Shown: positions 32,430 through 34,781 of the stretch, piece by piece
How positions within the stretch are numbered: the first letter of the stretch is position 1
Layout: the number at the start of each line of letters is the position of its first letter
DNA from: an uncultured Clostridium sp.
GTDB taxonomy: Bacteria > Bacillota > Clostridia > TANB77 > CAG-508
Direction: 5' to 3'
Length of the DNA: 34,781 bases
NCBI GenBank assembly: GCA_946495905.1
Contig: CAMMEP010000002.1
Coordinates: 1 to 34,781, forward strand
The notes under the pieces: model-generated
Told to the model about the DNA's origin: nothing
Seen by the model: only the letters and a program-made list of their open reading frames with translations
Databases searched by the model: none
Position numbers and translations under genes: made by a program

Positions 32430-32888
32430 ATGAAAAAAAGATTTTTATTGACTTTACTTGCTACTATCCTATTTATTTCAATCGCTATTTCTTCATTTGC
32501 TATGGATAATGTTGCTAATGGTATAAGAAATGCAGTTGGTGGTGCTGAAAATGCAGTAGAAAACATGGGAAACGATGTTGCTAGCGGAGTTAGAAATGGT
32601 TTTAACACTTTGCAAAACGGTGCTGGAAACGTTGCTACCGATGTTAAAGATGGAATGCAGAATACAGGAAATTCGATAGCAGGTGTTACTTCAAATAATA
32701 ATAACAATAATAATGGATATACAGCTACTAGAACATCAACAGATGAAATAAAAATAGCTGGCATGACAACAAATACATGGTCATGGATTATAATGGGTAT
32801 TACAGCTGCTGCTATTGTAATTCTTGTTTGGTCTTATATAAAGCAAAAAAATAAAAATGATATCTATATTGATTCAGATGAGTTATAA
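32430..32888 (+). CDS. Small secreted amphipathic protein with C-terminal anchor
   Basis: A 152-residue protein of unknown family. A signal peptide (KKRFLLTLLATILFISIAISSFA) is followed by repeated amphipathic 11-residue-like units (NAVGGAENAVENMGNDVASG, VRNGFNTLQNGAGN, VATDVKDGMQNTGN), an Asn run, and a C-terminal transmembrane helix (SWIIMGITAAAIVILVWSYI) with a charged tail. The repeated A/G-x-x-V/I-x-N/D pattern resembles surface-active or LEA-like helices, which is inference. AAGGAGG precedes ATG 32430. It is paired with the similar protein 240 bp upstream. Confidence 0.7.
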   Translation: MKKRFLLTLLATILFISIAISSFAMDNVANGIRNAVGGAENAVENMGNDVASGVRNGFNTLQNGAGNVATDVKDGMQNTGNSIAGVTSNNNNNNNGYTATRTSTDEIKIAGMTTNTWSWIIMGITAAAIVILVWSYIKQKNKNDIYIDSDEL

Positions 32889-32924
32889 TGATTACTACAT
32901 TTTTACAGCATAAAATCATTAACT

Positions 32925-33168
32925 GTTACTATTCAGCGTAAAGTGCGTTCATCGTCTTAGTAGGATGTATATTTCTCAAATTTTTTGTACCTTACTGGTC
33001 GCAACCATCTAACCACAATTTTAAAAAATAAATTTTTAAAATTGTGCTAGGTTGCTCCAACTCGCACTCGCTTTTACAAAGCTCGTTTGGTCGCTGCGCG
33101 GTACTTCAAAATTTTCTAAATATACATCCTACTAAGACTTTAAATAAAAAATCACGCTGAACAGTAAC
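32925..33168. repeat. Long imperfect palindrome (244 bp)
   Basis: The ends GTTACTATTCAGCGT and ACGCTGAACAGTAAC match 14 of 15 as inverted repeats. Inside, CTTAGTAGGATGTATATTT pairs with AAATATACATCCTACTAAG, then GTACC/GGTAC, GCAACC/GGTTGC and CACAATTTT/AAAATTGTG. The ends share TTACTATTCA with the two GGCCCCC-core repeats, but the centre differs. Confidence 0.7.
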
Positions 33169-33209
33169 CATTAACTTGTATCTTTCATTCATATAGAAAA
33201 AATCATAGC

Positions 33210-33238
33210 TTGTTTTTATAATAGAAAGGTGCTATAAT
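33210..33238 (+). promoter_or_regulatory. Promoter of smpB
   Basis: TTGTTT at 33210-33215, 17 bp, TATAAT at 33233-33238, about 57 bp before ATG 33295. Confidence 0.6.
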
Positions 33239-33294
33239 TTTTATGTCTCAGATTTTCATTAAAATCTAAAATTTTGTATTAAGAGGAAAATTAT

Positions 33295-33750
33295 ATGAAA
33301 AAGAAAATTGTTGCTAATAATCCAACTGCTAGGCATAATTATACTATTGAAGATACATATGAAGCTGGCATTGTATTAACTGGTACTGAAATAAAGTCTA
33401 TACGTAATGGAAAAGTAAATTTAAAAGATAGTTATGCTAATATAAAAAATGGTGAAGTTTATATATATGGAATGCATATTAGTCCTTACGAACACGGAAA
33501 TATATACAATAAAGACCCACTTAGAACTAGGAAACTACTTTTAAATAGAAGAGAAATAAATAAATTAATAGGTCTTATTAAGCAAAAAGGGTTCAGTTTA
33601 GTCCCTATTTCTTTATATTTTAGTGGTAACTTTTTAAAAATTGAACTAGGTGTTGGTAAAGGAAAAAAACTATATGATAAAAGACAAGATATTGCTAAAA
33701 AAGATGCAGAAATGAGAATGCGAAAAGCAATGAGTTTAAAAAATAATTGA
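33295..33750 (+). CDS. smpB: SsrA-binding protein SmpB
   Basis: SmpB carries tmRNA to stalled ribosomes for trans-translation. The 151-residue product starts IVANNPTARHNYTIEDTYEAGIVLTGTEIKSIRNGKVNLKDSYA, the most typical SmpB block, then YEHGNIYNKDPLRTRKLLLNRREI, and a basic tail (KGKKLYDKRQDIAKKDAEMRMRKAM) that enters the decoding site. The ribosome site is AAGAGGA. The tmRNA gene is not in the window. If genes break often at CGG codons here, rescue by this system is directly relevant, which is an inference. Confidence 0.97.
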   Translation: MKKKIVANNPTARHNYTIEDTYEAGIVLTGTEIKSIRNGKVNLKDSYANIKNGEVYIYGMHISPYEHGNIYNKDPLRTRKLLLNRREINKLIGLIKQKGFSLVPISLYFSGNFLKIELGVGKGKKLYDKRQDIAKKDAEMRMRKAMSLKNN

Positions 33751-33763
33751 TTTTAAACATATT

Positions 33764-33827
33764 GATAAATTAGGGACAGACCCCTTTTCCTCATTTTTTG
33801 GAAAATTTGGTCTGTCCTTAATTTATC
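33764..33827. terminator. Palindromic bidirectional terminator, GGGACAG type
   Basis: GATAAATTAGGGACAGACC pairs with GGTCTGTCCTTAATTTATC (one mismatch), with an inner CTTTTCC/GGAAAA. It fills the space between convergent smpB and fba and is related to the AAGCCTGTCCCC repeats at 15238 and 24233. Confidence 0.7.
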
Positions 33828-33829
33828 AT

Positions 33830-34759
33830 CTAAGCCTTATTGCTTGAACCAAATACATCTCTAATTTTGTGTTCTACTGTTTCTTTAATTAAATCTCTTG
33901 CAGGTAGCAAGTATGCTCTTGGGTCAAATTTTGAAGGTTCTTCTGCAAATACTTTTCTGATAGCTGCAGTCATTGCTAAACGTAAATCTGTATCTACATT
34001 TATTTTAGACACTCCAGATAAACTTGCTTCATGTAATATCTCATCTGGAACACCTTTTGCTCCTGGTATATCTCCCCCATATTTGTTACATTGTTCTACT
34101 AATTCAGGGATAACCGTAGAAGCTCCATGAAGTACAATTGGTGTGTTTGGTATTTTTTCTTTTACTTGTTTTAAAATATCAAATCTTAACTTAGCTTCTC
34201 CTTTAAATTTATATGCTCCATGGCTTGTGCCTATTGCAATTGCTAAAGAATCACATCCAGTTCTTTCTACAAATTCTTTTGCTTGGTCTGGATCGGTATA
34301 CATAGCATCTTTTGCTTCTACATTAACATCATCCTCTATTCCAGCAAGTTTTCCTAATTCTGCCTCTACTACTACTCCTTTAGAATGTGCATATTGGACT
34401 ACTTTTTTAGTTAGGGCAACATTTACTTCAAAATCATATTTAGAACCATCTATCATAACAGATGAAAATCCATTGTCAATACACATTTTACAAGTTTCAA
34501 AATCTGGTCCATGGTCCAAATGTAATGCTAGTGGAATATCATATTCGTCCAATGCTGCTTCCACCATCTTTCTTAGATATCCTATTCTTGCATATTTTAT
34601 TGCACTTGAAGATGCTTGTAAGATAACTGGTGAGTTTTGTGCAGCTGCTGCATCTACAATTCCTTGTATAATCTCCATATTATTTACATTAAATGATCCT
34701 ATCGCAAATTTTTCTTTCATTGATTTTTCAAACATATCTTTTGTCGTTACTAATGGCAT
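33830..34759 (-). CDS. fba: Class II fructose-1,6-bisphosphate aldolase
   Basis: Cleaves fructose-1,6-bisphosphate in glycolysis with a zinc ion. The 309-residue length is normal. Seen: MPLVTTKDMFEKSMKEKFAIGSFNVNNME, SPVILQASSSAIKYARIGYL, PLALHLDHGPDFETCKMCID (zinc His and catalytic Asp), SSVMIDGSKYDFEVN, VEAELGKLAGIEDDV, AIAIGTSHGAYKF, PIVLHGASTVIPEL (zinc His) and SKINVDTDLRLAMTAAIRK (phosphate binding). AAAGGAGGAA precedes the ATG; the promoter lies beyond the window end. Confidence 0.97.
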   Translation of the reverse strand: MPLVTTKDMFEKSMKEKFAIGSFNVNNMEIIQGIVDAAAAQNSPVILQASSSAIKYARIGYLRKMVEAALDEYDIPLALHLDHGPDFETCKMCIDNGFSSVMIDGSKYDFEVNVALTKKVVQYAHSKGVVVEAELGKLAGIEDDVNVEAKDAMYTDPDQAKEFVERTGCDSLAIAIGTSHGAYKFKGEAKLRFDILKQVKEKIPNTPIVLHGASTVIPELVEQCNKYGGDIPGAKGVPDEILHEASLSGVSKINVDTDLRLAMTAAIRKVFAEEPSKFDPRAYLLPARDLIKETVEHKIRDVFGSSNKA

Positions 34760-34781
34760 AAAAAATTCCTCCTTTAAATTT

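Overview
The window is about 34.8 kb of very AT-rich DNA from an endospore-forming, low-GC Firmicute, most likely an uncultured gut Clostridia. Evidence: spore genes yabP-yabQ (followed by divIC), dpaB (spoVFB), a cwlJ-gerQ pair and ytaF; fermentative pta-ackA; class II fba; AGA-dominated arginine codons; strong AGGAGG-type ribosome sites; a CCA-encoding tRNA-Leu. Nothing in the sequence allows a species call.

Layout. 1-7221 is an accessory island: a disrupted phage/ICE-type integrase, then a co-directional run of small acetyltransferases (four GNAT genes, one of them fused to DUF402), a P-loop kinase and a DUF3800 protein. Two 25-bp direct repeats inside SEC-C zinc-motif coding tails (343-367 and 6910-6934) bracket it, with a second 24-bp direct repeat just inside each end. 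The cassette is driven by a near-consensus promoter followed by a mini-ORF and an intrinsic terminator, which looks like a translation-coupled attenuator. A second promoter-terminator unit without a gene lies at the right end. 7254-14356 is housekeeping: a PPC/DUF296 protein, prfB with its classical frameshift, aspartokinase, a sugar-transfer ATP-grasp protein, yabP-yabQ-divIC and rho. 14357-15336 has no gene but several hairpins. Then come a XerC/D recombinase, an O-antigen-ligase-like membrane protein, dpaB behind a sigma-K-like promoter, a MecA-like class B PBP, ackA, pta, gerQ, cwlJ, ytaF, tRNA-Leu(GAG), a HAD phosphatase, an MFS protein, two small unknown genes, an RluD-type pseudouridine synthase, a P-type ATPase, two small secreted/anchored proteins, smpB and fba.

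Main observation. Four genes (DUF3800, XerC/D, CwlJ, HAD) are each broken at one point, all in the same way: a zero-frame CGG codon followed by a purine, where skipping the C puts the ribosome on a GGA/GGG glycine codon and restores the whole family sequence. I read every CDS on both strands (about 9,400 codons) for in-frame CGG and found only five; four are these break points. The fifth (27877, CGG followed by U) reads normally. This suggests that CGG is a nearly unassigned codon here and that CGG-purine acts as a +1 frameshift or quadruplet-glycine signal, separate from the canonical prfB site.

Other structure. The intergenic spaces carry several families of long hairpin elements. The best is a pair (10210-10402 and 22922-23117) with a nearly identical core and outer stems that differ between copies yet stay self-complementary. 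There are also GGGACAG-type palindromes and a duplicated gene 3' end at 29088/29244.
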